A stretch of 64,000 bases of DNA from Climacteris rufus (taxonomy: Eukaryota; Chordata; Aves; Passeriformes; Climacteridae). Under the pieces are notes generated by a model. It ran no database searches. It was not told the DNA's origin and saw only the letters and a list, made by a program, of their open reading frames with translations. Positions within the stretch are counted from its first letter, which is position 1. Each line of letters opens with the position of its first letter. Position numbers and translations under genes: made by a program. Where the stretch lies: contig VZRZ01005377.1 in NCBI GenBank assembly GCA_013398175.1, positions 822,896 to 886,895 on the forward strand, written 5' to 3'. Of the stretch, positions 1 to 12,404 are shown piece by piece.

Positions 1-3000
1 GGCATAAAGAGGTGTCTGGTAGTGCTGCTGGGATGGCTCCTACAGCATCACCTAATCAACTTCATCCATTTTTGTCTGTCTGGACAGCCTGAAGTTGCTG
101 GGAACTGGGCTGAGCCACTGAATGCTGAGGGGTGGAACAGCAGCATGACCTCTTTGCTGAATGAAAAGCAGTTCAGATGTTGATGCATAGTCTGTGTATC
201 TATAGACATGGAGCGGGTTGGTGGAATTTGTGATTCTAGCTATCTATAAGAGCTATCCTGTGCATTGTACATATTGCCATGAACCCATTTAACTTGTACT
301 CTAGTTTTGATCACAAGCTCACCAGTAAGCAACTGGCTAAGCGTGTGGAAGCAGTGGCTCAGGGGGCACATAAAAAGGAGACAAAAGCAAAACGGCCACT
401 AGCGCTGCCGAAAAGGAGGTCTAAGATGTGATGTCAGAAGCAGGCTTTAATGCTTTACTGTGACCACAGTTTCATCCAGCAGGGTGAAGGAAAGTGCCCA
501 CTGTCATGCAACTGCTGTCATGCACTGGTGAAACCTCCTCATCCTGCCCTACATAGTTCAGCTGTGATCCCACTTCTCTGTGCTTTTTTGCAGTGAAAAA
601 CAGAAAGTGCTTCTTTTCTTTAAAGCAATAGAGTCACAGAATCTACCTAACTTTGTTATCAGATTATTTCCTTGAAGCTGTAGATCAGTCTCTGAAATTT
701 TCTGTGTGCACCAGGAACTAAATGAGCTAACCTTCTGTCAAGCAGCGAATTCTGGGATATTTTTTCCACTTTTGCAAACATTAGTCTGTTTAAGTGAATC
801 AAGTGCTTAACATGGCATGATGAGGAGGAACTCTGGGGAAAAACTAGTGAGCTCATAGTCCAAAACTGATGCAGTCATAGTACTCAAAGAAAAAGAAAGA
901 AAAAAGCACTCAAATTTTCCACTATGATAAAACCAGAAGCAAGCGCTAGAATAACTAGGTTTTGACATCCATTGTTCAGTGTCACTAGAGTGTTATTTTT
1001 TCTATATAGCAGAACAGTGGTTAATTCATAGCTCTTGGGAATTTTTTTCAAGCACAAATCACTACAATTTTTTCCCCCCCACCACTATATCAATAAGTGG
1101 TTTGTAAAAATCTGCAGGGAAAAATAAATCATGCAAGCTGGCAAGTAGTTTTAGTGGCATTTAAAACAACTGTGGTAGTTATAAACAGTAAACAAAACAT
1201 AGTAACCAATTTAAACACTAGAGATTGTTGTATCATAGGAGCATAAATCATTAACTTAATAATTTCAACAGCAGTTACTCAAATACAAAATTGAGCCAAC
1301 AGTACCCCCTGTGGCAAAAATGAAGTACTGTATTTCTTACAGAAAACTGACACAATCTGTGGTCACAGTTTGGAAATCCTCTGAATCTGATCCTTGGAAG
1401 AGAGATCTCCAAGTAGCTTTTGCACTTTTAGGAGGAATTATATTGCAGACATATTTTTGACAACACAATCCAGAGCCTATGAGCAACGGAGATGAGGTTA
1501 GAGGTATTTCGAGAAAAGATACAAAAATTTAAATGTGATGGAGACCACTACTGGGATTCAGGCAGTTCTGTGTTTTTTAGACAACATTCCAGGCTGTTTT
1601 TCTGAAGAACCAGTGGGATGAAGCAGGAGATTATAACATAGAAGGGCGTGAAGATGCAGTGTTCACTCTGGCTAAACTCCTATTACGGTAGCACTGACGG
1701 GTTCAGTTCCAAATATCCCAGCTGGCCCTTTACGAAACACTGAAGCATATCTGAAAGGAAACTACACTCTCCTCCCTTCAGCCAAATCCATGCTACATCT
1801 CTTCTGACTACTTGGAAATGAAGCTCAGAGTGACTAGGCTTCTCTCTAGGCATTAGTCATGGGTCAAAAGTTAGGTGGTTGAATCTTAGCTTTAAATCTC
1901 CTTAATTTTCCAAGAAAATTGCAGAACTTCTAGGATACATGGATATTGCTCAGCCAAAACTTCTTTTGATTTTCATCTTCAGATTTTGATACCTTTTCAA
2001 AGAGATGAGAACATTCAAAAATTTTTGTCAGACTTGGTAGGGAATGCAATTCATTTTCAACTTCTTTCTTTTTTAATTCCTCTGCTATTAGTCTTTCCAG
2101 GACAGCATTTTGGTAATGGGAACAAATCATGTATTTCTGATTTTAGATGATTCTATGGAGAGGGGGGGAAATCATTTGGTAATGCCTCACTTCAGAACTG
2201 TCTTTTATTTAAGAATTTTAGAATTCCAGTTCCAAACCTCTACGTACAAATTTTACATATGCAAATATACAGAATTGTATACAGTCTTGACTTTGGTCAA
2301 AGCTCAGGTAGAAAAACGTAGAAAATATCACCCGAAATAAAACCAAGAAAAAGAAAAAATGCAACCATTGAAAAAGAAGAAGTCAATCAAATGCTATTAC
2401 AATAGCAGACAGAAGCTCTAATCTTCTTATCCACATTATCAACACGTCCCACTTTAAGAATTGTCTTCTTTCCCTTGTTTCAGTGTTATTCATATAGTAG
2501 GAACCTTGTACAGCATAAAATAAGGTAACAACCAATGTCCAGTGAAGTTATAACCTAATTATAAAGCAAGAAATGAAAAGCAGAATCAGTGGTGAAGGGA
2601 CACTTTTCACTTCCATGAGTACAATAACAGTTCTTGAGTAAATACTGGTTTTCCTCATAAAAATCACTCAGTCAAACCTCTCTTCCTCAGATGTCCATGA
2701 AATTGAAGGGTGGTGCTCTGTAATTTCAGCCTAGTCCCTTATTTAACAGTAGATTTTTGTTGTGTTATGTATGTACCCTGACATACATAAATGCTCACAA
2801 GAAATATGAAGTTTTTACCCAAACCCTAGGGAAGACACAGACTGAAAAGCAAGGGAGCAATTGCAAACATTCCTGCATGAGAATCCAGACTATTGACTCA
2901 GGCAAACACAACACATATAACATATACATTAGCAAATAAAGGTGACAAAAGGAATTTGCAGAAACAACAGGCTACAGTGCTGTGTACTCCAGAACTTCCC

Positions 3001-6000
3001 TCCAATCTCCAAGATTTAATCTTAGAAAAAAAATAAAATTAGGACATAATCATTATCTGCAATAGTTTTAACAATATTACCTTATTCTCTTGTCTGAAAG
3101 CCGTGGAACAACATGACGTCTTTCTTCTCGGTGTATCAGAGAAGACAAGATGCAGCAAAGTGCCTCTACTGCTGGTAAGTAATCTGAGTAACCAGTGGGG
3201 ACTGAGTCAAGCCTTAGCTATCTGAGAGCCTTCCTCCCAGGACAGCCTTCTGAGAATTAAAATACAGAACAAGAAAAAGAGACACAAGATCCAGGATGGG
3301 CACTGTGAAGCTTGAAAGAGAAATTTCTGTTAGGATAAGCAGGCAATGGAAAAGCTGATCTCCCAAAACCTTGGCAAAGCCATAACATCTTCAGGTGATA
3401 CAACTGCAGTCAGCCCACGCACCAGAGGAGCCTGTTGGTTAACTGTGATGGGCAAGTGCCAATGGCAAATGGAACCCAGGACGCTGCAGCAAGCCCAGAT
3501 GATTGCTAAGGACTGAGGAGTCAGGAGGGGAAGGGTACTTTGGCATTTTGGGTAGGTTTAAGATGGTGTCATTTACCTACTCACAGGTAACAGAACAGAA
3601 TTCTTCATCCTCAATGATCCAGAGTCTCAGACCACCTTCCAGGTTGATCATTCAGATTTATGTCCATTTAATATTACCTGCAGAGTAACCAGTTGCTGTA
3701 TACATTACCAGTTATCACTAAGCCTAAACTGTATGTGAACTGTGAAAGTGAGATGTGCCAGACTTTGTAGAGGATGAATCCAGTTCATACACAAATACCT
3801 ATCCACTGTGTTTACCAACAACATGCACAAAAAATATCACTTACCTTGCTTGGACTGAAATATTTTCCTTTTAGATGTGTCTTAATGTTTGCTTTATTTC
3901 TGAAGCTGCATTAGCCAAAAAAATCCTGACAATGTCCAACTATCATTGCTTTGCATCCAAACTGAGAATTAAAAACATATTTAGCCAAAACCAGAAGGTT
4001 TAAGGATATTTCCCAGCTGAAATATTTTTCAGGTATTAAACACTTCTATAGAACTTCACACACAGAAGGATTGTGCATCACTCACTAGGAAAAATCCCAT
4101 CACCAAGAAGATTCCTTGGAGAAGACTGAAAACTAAACAGATATCCTGGACAATTACTCAGCTCTAGCTACCAGTAAAAAGCCATTTAAGAAGAAGAGGT
4201 GATTTGTGGACCTTTGCACTGGACAATAAATCTTGCGCTGGGGTGATTTTGAGACTATTAGAATCACCGGTTATCCAGAAAGTTATAGATACTAACCAAA
4301 ACTCCACCTGTGACCCCTTAGGCAGACTGGGAGAAATAAATAATACAAAAGTGGATTTTGTACTTCAGGTTACCCCTTAGTCTCCTGGAATAAGTGGGAT
4401 TCTTTTCCTCAGTGACAATTATGCATTTTTCACAACAGAAGCCAGCTCAGCTCCCAAAGCAATTGCTAGCTAGCACTGGGGTAGCCCACTCTTTACTTAC
4501 AAGCATGCATTTAAAAAAATGCTAAGAACTTTCTTGAGTTCACAGGTTTGTAAAGCATTTTCATGAAAGACCCTTCTTCAAAATGTAGGCTAACGTTGAT
4601 CACAGAAAAAAAAGGAGGCCTTGTTTTGACGTAGACAGGCAGCAAACATCTTCTCACTCTGGGTCTGGTTTAAGACACATCCTTGCAAGAAAATAACTAG
4701 GTTGTTAAGTGTGACTCAAATGTCACTTACATTATGAATAGTGCATGTCTGTGTGATGAAGAAATGCTGACTACATATGACTTCAGCCTCTTAAATAATT
4801 TTTCAGGCAAACCTAGAAGTTACTTAACATATGTCAACAACATAATCTGTAAACAAAATTAAAGAGTGAAATTTGGTCCATTAAATACACCCTTTAAGGT
4901 TCCAGAGATCATTAAATCAGCAAGTTATATCTGTCATTAATCTTTCTTGAATTAATGTCGTCTATTTGTGTCCAAATATATGTGATAATTTGGAATAATG
5001 CAATAAACAAATTTGCAGGGTTTCAGACAACACTGTAAAGGTATGATAAAGGGCACACTGCTGTTCTTCAGCTTCTCTCAAGAAAAAATAAATCATCCAA
5101 AATGATTTATCTTGGAAATATTGTGTGAGACATTTAAAAAAATGGAAAGCTAAATGAGGCAAAATTACCAGGTTGATACAAGACAAGATGAAAAATATCT
5201 TCATTTATCCAATTCCTTATAAATTACCATAAATCATGTTAATCTACCTTTAGAATTTCACAAATGCCCTTGATTAGCCACACTACTTAGTCACTATGTC
5301 AGTGTACAGCCTGGGAAACAAACCACTGTTCTGTAAGAACCTTTCTGAAAGCACACTCAGGTTTCTCTTCCAAATATTTGTCCAGAATGACATCTCATTG
5401 CAAAGCAGTTGTCAGGATCTTCTTGCTCCCCTCCACTTTTCAAAAGAGAATGTAAAGAAAATTTCACCTATTGACAAGTCTGTGTTATGATAACTCTGCT
5501 GGAGAACTACTAGGAAGGACTTTTGCAAGCATTCAATCTTGGTTCCCAAAAACCTTATTCTGGAAGCATGGTTCACCATCAAAAAGGGCTAAACCAAACC
5601 TGACTGCAATTCATATGCTGTCACTATTTTGGTCACATGAACATTCTGCAGCAGTTTGGCCCTTTTTTTATGCACATCAACTGGTTTGAGTTGCTTTCAT
5701 TTTAAGCATCTCACTAAAATTCGTACAACCCATATTCCATCTCTCCATAACAATGTCTGCATGAGACAAAAAATAGCTATTAATTAGCATGCATTCAATA
5801 CTTAGTGTCACCTTTTGATGCTCTTTTGAAATGAAATTTGAATTGAATTTTTTTGCATCAGATACACCCAACGCAAACAGAATGGAAAACCAAATGTAGT
5901 GGTGTTAGAAGCAATCATTTTCTCGAGCACACAATCCATATGCTTCACCACTCAACATTTCTAACTTGCTTCTCTGCTGAAACACTGAAATACTTCACAA

Positions 6001-7390
6001 ATATATAATGTAATCATATATTAGCAACATTCATGTATGCTCACCATAGCATTTCCCTTGACGTGTCATCTGGAAGTGCCCATCAAAGCCAGACCCCATA
6101 CAAGGCACTCTTAAAAGGCGAGAGAAAAATCTAAGACAAGATGTCATAATAGCATGAAGAGAATGGTCCAGCATTATGAGAACCTGATTTTAAGAAATCA
6201 TTGAATGTCTACAGATTCAAAGAGAGGCAATCTATACCATCCTCTGCTACTACAGCTTCATACTGGAGTCTGATATCTAGACAGGGGGATAGAAAGATCT
6301 TTTTTTGAGGCAAGTGTCTGGGATTTTTTTTGTTTGTTTGTTTGTTTGTGGTTTTGTTTGGGGTTTTTTGTTTTGGTTTTTGTTTTGTTTTGGTTTTTTT
6401 GTTGTTGTTGGTTTTTTTTTGTTTTGGTTTTGGTTTTTTTTTTGGGGGGGTGGTGGAAAGCGGTGACTTCTGTATTCCATTGTATTAATTTTTTTGTCTC
6501 TGACAAAATAAGGTATATTAATTATGCAAAAATTCTGTGGGCATTTATACTGTGAATCAGAATGGTAGAGTACACTTTGACACAGTCTAAGGAGTGAATA
6601 TTGCCCTGCAGTCCTTTAAAAAACTAATCCTGAGCTTAAAGCCCTGATTATCTCTTGCATAACTTACCTGTTCATTAGAACTGGAATTATTACATACACC
6701 TATGTCCTGCAATTGCCATGAGAAGTCATATGCAAATTTTACTCAAGTACTTACAAAGTTATAATTGTTCTTTAGCTTCTGTTGTACTCTCCAGCCTTCT
6801 TTAATGTGAAAGCATCATGACCTATTATTTTTTCTAATATCCTAATATGATTAATGGCTATCCTATCACTTAAATGGTTATTGTATGTAATTGAGCAGAA
6901 TTGACCTGGATCATATTATTCAGAGCTTATGCAAACTTCCTCCTTGAGGTGGGTCACTTCCCAGTTCATGTCTGGTCCACACAGATCCTGACAGATCCAG
7001 ACTGATATTTTGCAAGCATAATGACAACAGAGGATCTCACACAGGATCTTCAAAAGACTGATAATAACAATACTGCTCAGAAACGTAACAAGGTAGTTCT
7101 GTTACTTCAGGATACCTGTTTCCATGGATCATACTCAACTTGCTCAAACATGGGACAGTATTTATCAGTCATGCTGAAATTTGCATCCCTGCTGTGTTTC
7201 CCTGGATCCAGTGGGGATGTCTAGAGTGGCTTGAGAACATCATCTCAAAACTCCATTCTAGGAAACATTGAATGATTTTATAAGTATCATGACAAGAAAT
7301 AAATGTGGTTTTGGTAATTATGCACCTCTATTTGGCTTTCTTGGGGGGTGCATTTGCAGTACTCTGTCTAATTTTGTCCCTTACTCTGTT
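1..7390. other. Intergenic AT-rich sequence, no gene seen
   Basis: No frame longer than about 80 codons shows a recognisable domain or a plausible exon series. Poly-pyrimidine and poly-A patches are common. The only structured feature is the T/G simple repeat near 6324-6455. Confidence 0.7.
6324..6455. repeat. T/G low-complexity tract, (TTTG)n-derived
   Basis: Begins with several perfect TTTG units (about 6330-6350), then degenerates into T-runs separated by G or GG and ends in a G7 run. Apparent proteins on either strand here (Phe/Val/Leu-rich or Lys/Gln/Asn-rich) are artefacts of the repeat. Confidence 0.9.
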
Positions 7391-7399
7391 CAAGAAAGA

Positions 7400-7690
7400 C
7401 ATCAGTGAACTGGAGGGAACACTATGGAGAGACACCAAGATGGTCAGCACGGAGCACAGAAGTGAAACAAAAAATCACAGGGGGCAGGAGAAAAATAAGC
7501 CAATGGTGGAATTTAACTGCTCCCTGCCACTCTTCAGGAAAGGGTGATCATAGAAGAGACAAGGTCAGACCCTTCTCAAGCCACACAGGAAAAGCAAAAG
7601 AGGAAACAGTCACAAGTCAGGAAAAAAAATTGTCCCTGAACATTAGGAAAATAAAAATTACAGAGAACATAGTGCAGCACTAGGAGGGTC
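7400..7690 (+). mobile_element. Degraded CR1 LINE 3' fragment
   Basis: Order and spacing of old CR1 3'-end words are kept: ACTGGAGGGAACACTATGGA with GAGACACCAAGATGGTCAGC, then AAAGAGGAAACAGTCACAAG, then GAACATTAGGAAAA. These correspond to CR1 sense words such as GAAGATGATCAG, GGCAACAGGCACAAG and GAACATTAGGAA. It has no clear 3' terminus. It is old and diverged, and open frames across it are not genes. Confidence 0.55.
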
Positions 7691-10600
7691 CACAGGTATA
7701 AAACTAAATACCTTCACTGTTGTAAGAGAAGCCCAAGCATGGTTCACCAGCAGATTCTGGTCTGCAGGGCCTGATTTTCTCAGAGGGAGTAAACTTCAGC
7801 TGTTTCCACTGAAGTCTGTAATATGCATCAACCTTTATTACTTTGAGGAAATTAAAGATAGGTCACTCAAGATTCAAGGACCAGATTTTAAACAGTCCTT
7901 TATGGAGGGTACTGGACATTGAAGACAATTGAAGACACACCTATATGTTTAGGTACTTCAAAACTGGTGCTAAAACACCATGGAAAACCAGGCCCTCATT
8001 GTTTTATGTGTCTCTTTTGTTAGTTAAGTCAGATTTCTTTTGCTATCCCCCAGTGCTATAAGTGGTGCTGTGTTTATTTTCCAGGTCAAGGAGTTTCATG
8101 CACTGGAAACTTAACTTTGAAGAAATAATATAATAAGAAAAAAAGATTATCTTAAATCCAACAAGTTTAAAGGGAAGAGAAAAAAGTTCAGTTCACATGA
8201 TTAACTGTCATAAGCACAGTACATACCATCAGAGGTGCCAAAGCCTGACTTGAAAGGTTTTAAATGTTTCAAGCTGTGCAAGCATGCGTTTCTTCAAACA
8301 GGCAGAACTGATTATGATGATCACAGGCAAAACCTTACTTAAACAGAGGATGTGCAATTTTTGTAAATCGTTATACAGCAATTACTAACTATTGAAATAA
8401 ATGGCTTGCATGTTTATTAGCATTAGTCTTTTTTCTTCCGTCTGTATCCCTTGAAGAATAAAGAATGTTGCAGGTGATGAAGACAATTTTTGCCACCAAT
8501 ATAGGAACGGCAACAAGTTTGGAGCAAATCAAAATTGACCGAGTGTTCTTTAGATTTCAAAAGGTTTAGAAAACTTTGGGATGGTTTCAAATTCTGAATA
8601 ACTCTTTTCTAACTGTTAAGGTCAGATTTTTTTTCACCCCTTTATTACCTAAAATATATATACATTCTGGTCATACCATGAAGCTGAATGAACATCTGTT
8701 CCCTAACGTGTCAGGAGTTGTACACACTCCTGTACACTCAACATTTTAGAAGAATCAATGGAAAGAAGCACAGAAATGTTGAAAATAGGGATAAGGTCAT
8801 GCAATCCTCTATTATATTTTACTATTTGTGTTCTTAACTCTAAACAAAACCTTACTCAGCTGAGCTATATATATTTTTTCAAAAGTTATTTAAACTGGCA
8901 CCAACCAGTGTTTGAACACTCCTAAATCTTATTTAACTTGCACAAGAGACTGAATTGATGAAAAGGTATGAAGCGAGATAAGAGTTTAAACAGAGTTTTG
9001 TAAGTGGTCAGTTTTGTCAATTTGAAGCTTAAGCTGACATCGCTTTAAGACGTATTATTGTAGATATGTTGTACCTTCAGAACCTCTAAATGCTCCAAAA
9101 CACCATCCAAAACACCAAAACACCATCTTCACCAATCACCAGCAGATCCGAGAGATGGAAGCATCTGGAGGCAGAAAAGGAAAATATCTGAAGATGGAAA
9201 ATCTCTTTACCTAGAAGATAGTGGGAGTTTACATCTCCAGTTTAGGTGAAGGCTAATTCTCCTCCTTGCTGGCAGTCTCCATCCCATTATATGGCCAAAC
9301 AAATCAGTAGTTCTCAGGAACAGAAGGTCTGCCTGGGCAACTTGGGCTGCAAACTGAGTCTTAAAACATGTGCTTGGTGTGTTGTGCATGTCAGAGCCAG
9401 AAAAAGTAGGAACAACATTCTGAACTTGAACCCATGAAAACAATAAAGGATCAATATAACTTGCTTTCCACAGACAGACAAGAATTTTCTTTCCAGAAAG
9501 TCTTATTGTATTGTCTTATCATTTGCTCTCCCAGCTGGACACAATTGAAAGAGGACTGATTTTTAATAAATGGCAAAACAGTAAATCTGACTTTTTTTAA
9601 ATGCTTCAGCCAGATTACAGTACAGCACTCAGACTGTGATTCGAAGAACTGTCCCTTGGTAGGCTGGTCCATGGTTAAGTCCACTGAAAAAAGGAGATGC
9701 TCAAACACTCTGCTCATTAAGATGTGTTCAATATTTCCCTGGGGCAATTCCAATTCCCGACCAGTTAGTGTTAGAGCACCTTGAATAAGCTAGAATTATT
9801 TGCTTCCTTTTTTTGGAAAATTAGTAGATTTTATTTGTTCAGAGTGACAAAACAGCCTGACTCCAGTGCCTGCCTCTTAGTCATAGTTTCTCCTTTCTTC
9901 TATTTAATGATTTATTTCATGAAATAGGATCTGTAACCAGTAATAAAAGATTGTTTGGGTTTTTTATTTTCTTCTTGTAGGCTGAGCATCTCATAATGAA
10001 CTGATGTATCAGTTTGCCAGTATCTGACCTACTCTGTAGCATCTGACCTCTCTAAATACAGGCATACACTCCCATCTATCTATACTCAGCTCTTTCTCAT
10101 ACACATACTCTTTACACATACATATCAATTTCTGCATGTGTTATTCAGAAAAGTAATATACAGCCTATAGTATATTGAAGTTGTCATTCTGCAGTATCCT
10201 TAGATTTGTAATGGAAAAACCCAGATCCAAAGGGAAATCTAAGAGGTTGATTAATACCAGAAAAGGAATAAATAAGATTGGAAACAGAGTGGATGCTTGA
10301 AAATCTTACTTGCTTCTATCTAGGGTCACTAATTTAATTTTCTCCTACCGTCCATGTGGTTTTTGTTTTTTAATTTCCAGGAATTCCTGACTGTTTATTC
10401 TATAGTGAACCAATGGGATTTTGAGGCCATGGTATGTTGTGGGAAACGTCTCAGTAGTGTGTGTTCTTTGTTAAAAGTTGCTGAGGAGTTGCGTTGGTGT
10501 AATTGAACAAACACTGACTATCTCACTTTTAAAAGGGAGCATAATCTGCACATCAATTAAAGCCAAATGTCTGCTTAATGGGTAAGACACTGCTATGTGT

Positions 10601-10750
10601 CATCCTCCCAGTATTCATCAAAGAAGTGTTCCATAAGTGCCTTGAAATCTAATTGCCAGTGTAAAGAAAAAAATCTTCAAATATATTTGTGAAGGCAGAT
10701 GGCTTGTTTATATACAATTTTAATAAGAACAGTGTTTTTCTAATAAAATC
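7691..10750. other. Intergenic sequence, no gene seen
   Basis: AT-rich, with scattered short frames lacking family features. A possible second palindromic relic lies near 7935-8000 (GTTTAGGTACTTCAAAACTG ... GGAAAACCAGGCCCTC). Confidence 0.65.
7768..7840. repeat. Amniote palindromic (MITE-like) repeat relic
   Basis: Reads CCTGATTTTCTCAGAGGGAG then TAAACTTCAGCTGTTTCCAC with TGAAGT. It resembles the widespread amniote repeats of the form 'CTGATTCTCAGATGGAGTAAA...CTCCACTGAAGT'. The assignment is from recalled pattern only. Confidence 0.4.
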
Positions 10751-10876
10751 CTGTGTGATTTATCCAACATGTACAGCACAACAAAGGCAAACAAGGATTG
10801 GGCTACATGCACATGCATAACCAGGTTCTGGTTGCGCAAAGTGCTGCACCGCTTGCCCGAAGCCCAGCCAGTCACA

Positions 10877-10896
10877 CCCTCCCTCCCTCCCATCCC
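10877..10896 (-). other. G-quadruplex motif (minus strand)
   Basis: Plus strand CCCTCCCTCCCTCCCATCCC, so the minus strand carries five GGG runs with loops of 2, 1, 1 and 1 nt. It lies in a locally GC-rich patch (about 10840-10990) within AT-rich DNA. Confidence 0.7.
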
Positions 10897-11289
10897 AACA
10901 CCACCACTGGAAGAGGGTGGGGAGCTGGGGCTTCAGCCTTGCACCTGGTAGTACGATGGCCACCCTGTTCAGTTTTGCCCTCACCACATCCCTTCCTGCT
11001 CCTAACAAAATAATAATATTAAATATAGATGAAATCATGCAAGAAGTAACAGAGGTGCTGCCAGTTGGTAGATGTCTGTCCTTGATCTAGCTCCAACCTC
11101 ACTTGTCCTTCCCTGCCTCCTCCCATTGCCAATATTCCTCCCAGTGCTTCATAGATGTTTTCTTATCATGCTACTGAGTGGTTATTTTTCAAGTGGCTTC
11201 TCATAGCAGATGTGCTACAGGCACGTGCTGTTCAGCCTTTTGTCGATGTTATTTCACTTTTAAAAGAAGTGTTATTGCCACATTGCTTT

Positions 11290-11309
11290 AAAAAAAAAAA
11301 AAAAAAAAA
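11290..11309. repeat. Poly-A tract (20 nt)
   Basis: Uninterrupted A20 followed by GAAAAATAAA. No retrocopy is recognised upstream. Confidence 0.9.
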
Positions 11310-12037
11310 GAAAAATAAACCCTAGAATGTCAAATAAAGAAACAAATCATTGGGGTTTTTAAATGCCTGCTGATAGTCTGATAATATTGCAAGAGAACCC
11401 TGGATGCTGCAGTTTTTACTGTACATTTCACAAAGTAGCTCTTTCAAAATGTCTCTTGCTCAGAAAGCTCTAGTCCTTATCCAGTTGCAGGACAACTCAT
11501 TTAACACTTAGCAATAAATGCTATAGGAGAAACAAAATGTGGCACAAGTATGTTTAGATATACACTATTTCACAACTATATTTTGATTATTTGCTTTAAC
11601 AAATAAAAAAAATCCCAAAATAAACTATGCATCATTTGGTTTCATGCCAGCAGGTGAACCCATCCACACTCTGTGAATTGTCTCTGCTGCTGCCATATAC
11701 AGGGTCATGATCTTCTATTTACTTGGTCCTAGCATCTTTCTATTGTGCTTTTTATAATGTGTTTCCTTCCAGCTACTATTGCAGATACATTTACTCATGG
11801 CAGTTTTGCTCAGGTTTTCACAAGGTGTTTGGAAGTGCTGCACTTACACACAGCCAGTTCTGAGGTCAGCACTTCAAAATCAGCAGGGAAGAACTCATTG
11901 CAGAGAAGTATCGTTGGAGGTTGATTTTCAAAGGGAAATGTGCAGCATAGCAGTCATGTGGAAATAAAGCTAGGTTGGAGACACTATCTGGGTGGAGAAA
12001 ATAAACAAATATTATATGAGTTTGGGAACTACGACTA

Positions 12038-12143
12038 GTGGCCAGATTTCCCCCAATGAGTATAAAACTGGAATTGCTCCATGAATTAAAACTTGGTTTC
12101 ATGGGAGCTATGCCAGTTAAAACCAGCTGAAGAGCTAAGCCAC
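12038..12143. repeat. Amniote palindromic (MITE-like) repeat
   Basis: An imperfect inverted repeat is directly visible. The left arm AACTGGAATTGCTCCATGAA (12066-12085) pairs with the right arm 12097-12118, whose complement reads AACTGGCATAGCTCCCATGA, around an 11-nt loop. Weaker symmetry extends outwards to GTGGC at 12038 and GCCAC at 12139-12143. Similar palindromes are common in turtle, crocodilian and bird DNA. Confidence 0.65.
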
Positions 12144-12318
12144 AGCCCACAGCTTTTGGCTTTGACCAAACTGCACATCCCACCCACTTCATGCCCTTGA
12201 TGTGGAAGCATGGCCTTGAGAAATGAGAACAAGAGCAGAAAATCTTTACTGAAGCCATCTCATACATCTGCTCCATTTAGCCTTTCATTACAACCAGTTC
12301 ACTAAACAATACTTCCAG

Positions 12319-12404
12319 TGCCTGATTCATCCTCTTTTGTGCCAGTGAACTTGATGGACCTAAACCAGCATAAAACTAGAGCCACACGGAACTCAATTAA
12401 GCCC
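12319..12404. repeat. Second amniote palindromic repeat relic
   Basis: Reads CCTGATTCATCCTCTTTTGT then GCCAGTGAAC, and further on CCAGCATAAAACTAGAGCC, ending CAATTAAGCCC. It matches the recalled pattern 'CCTGATTC...ACACCAGTG...AAAACTAG...GCCC' of the same repeat group, 175 nt from the preceding copy. Confidence 0.45.

Noticed and set aside
6258..6555. Lys/Gln/Asn-rich and Phe/Val-rich frames on opposite strands
   Set aside because: Translation of the TTTG-derived simple repeat.
11866..12276. 136-codon minus-strand frame
   Set aside because: It crosses a palindromic repeat, shows no domain and has no splice or promoter support.
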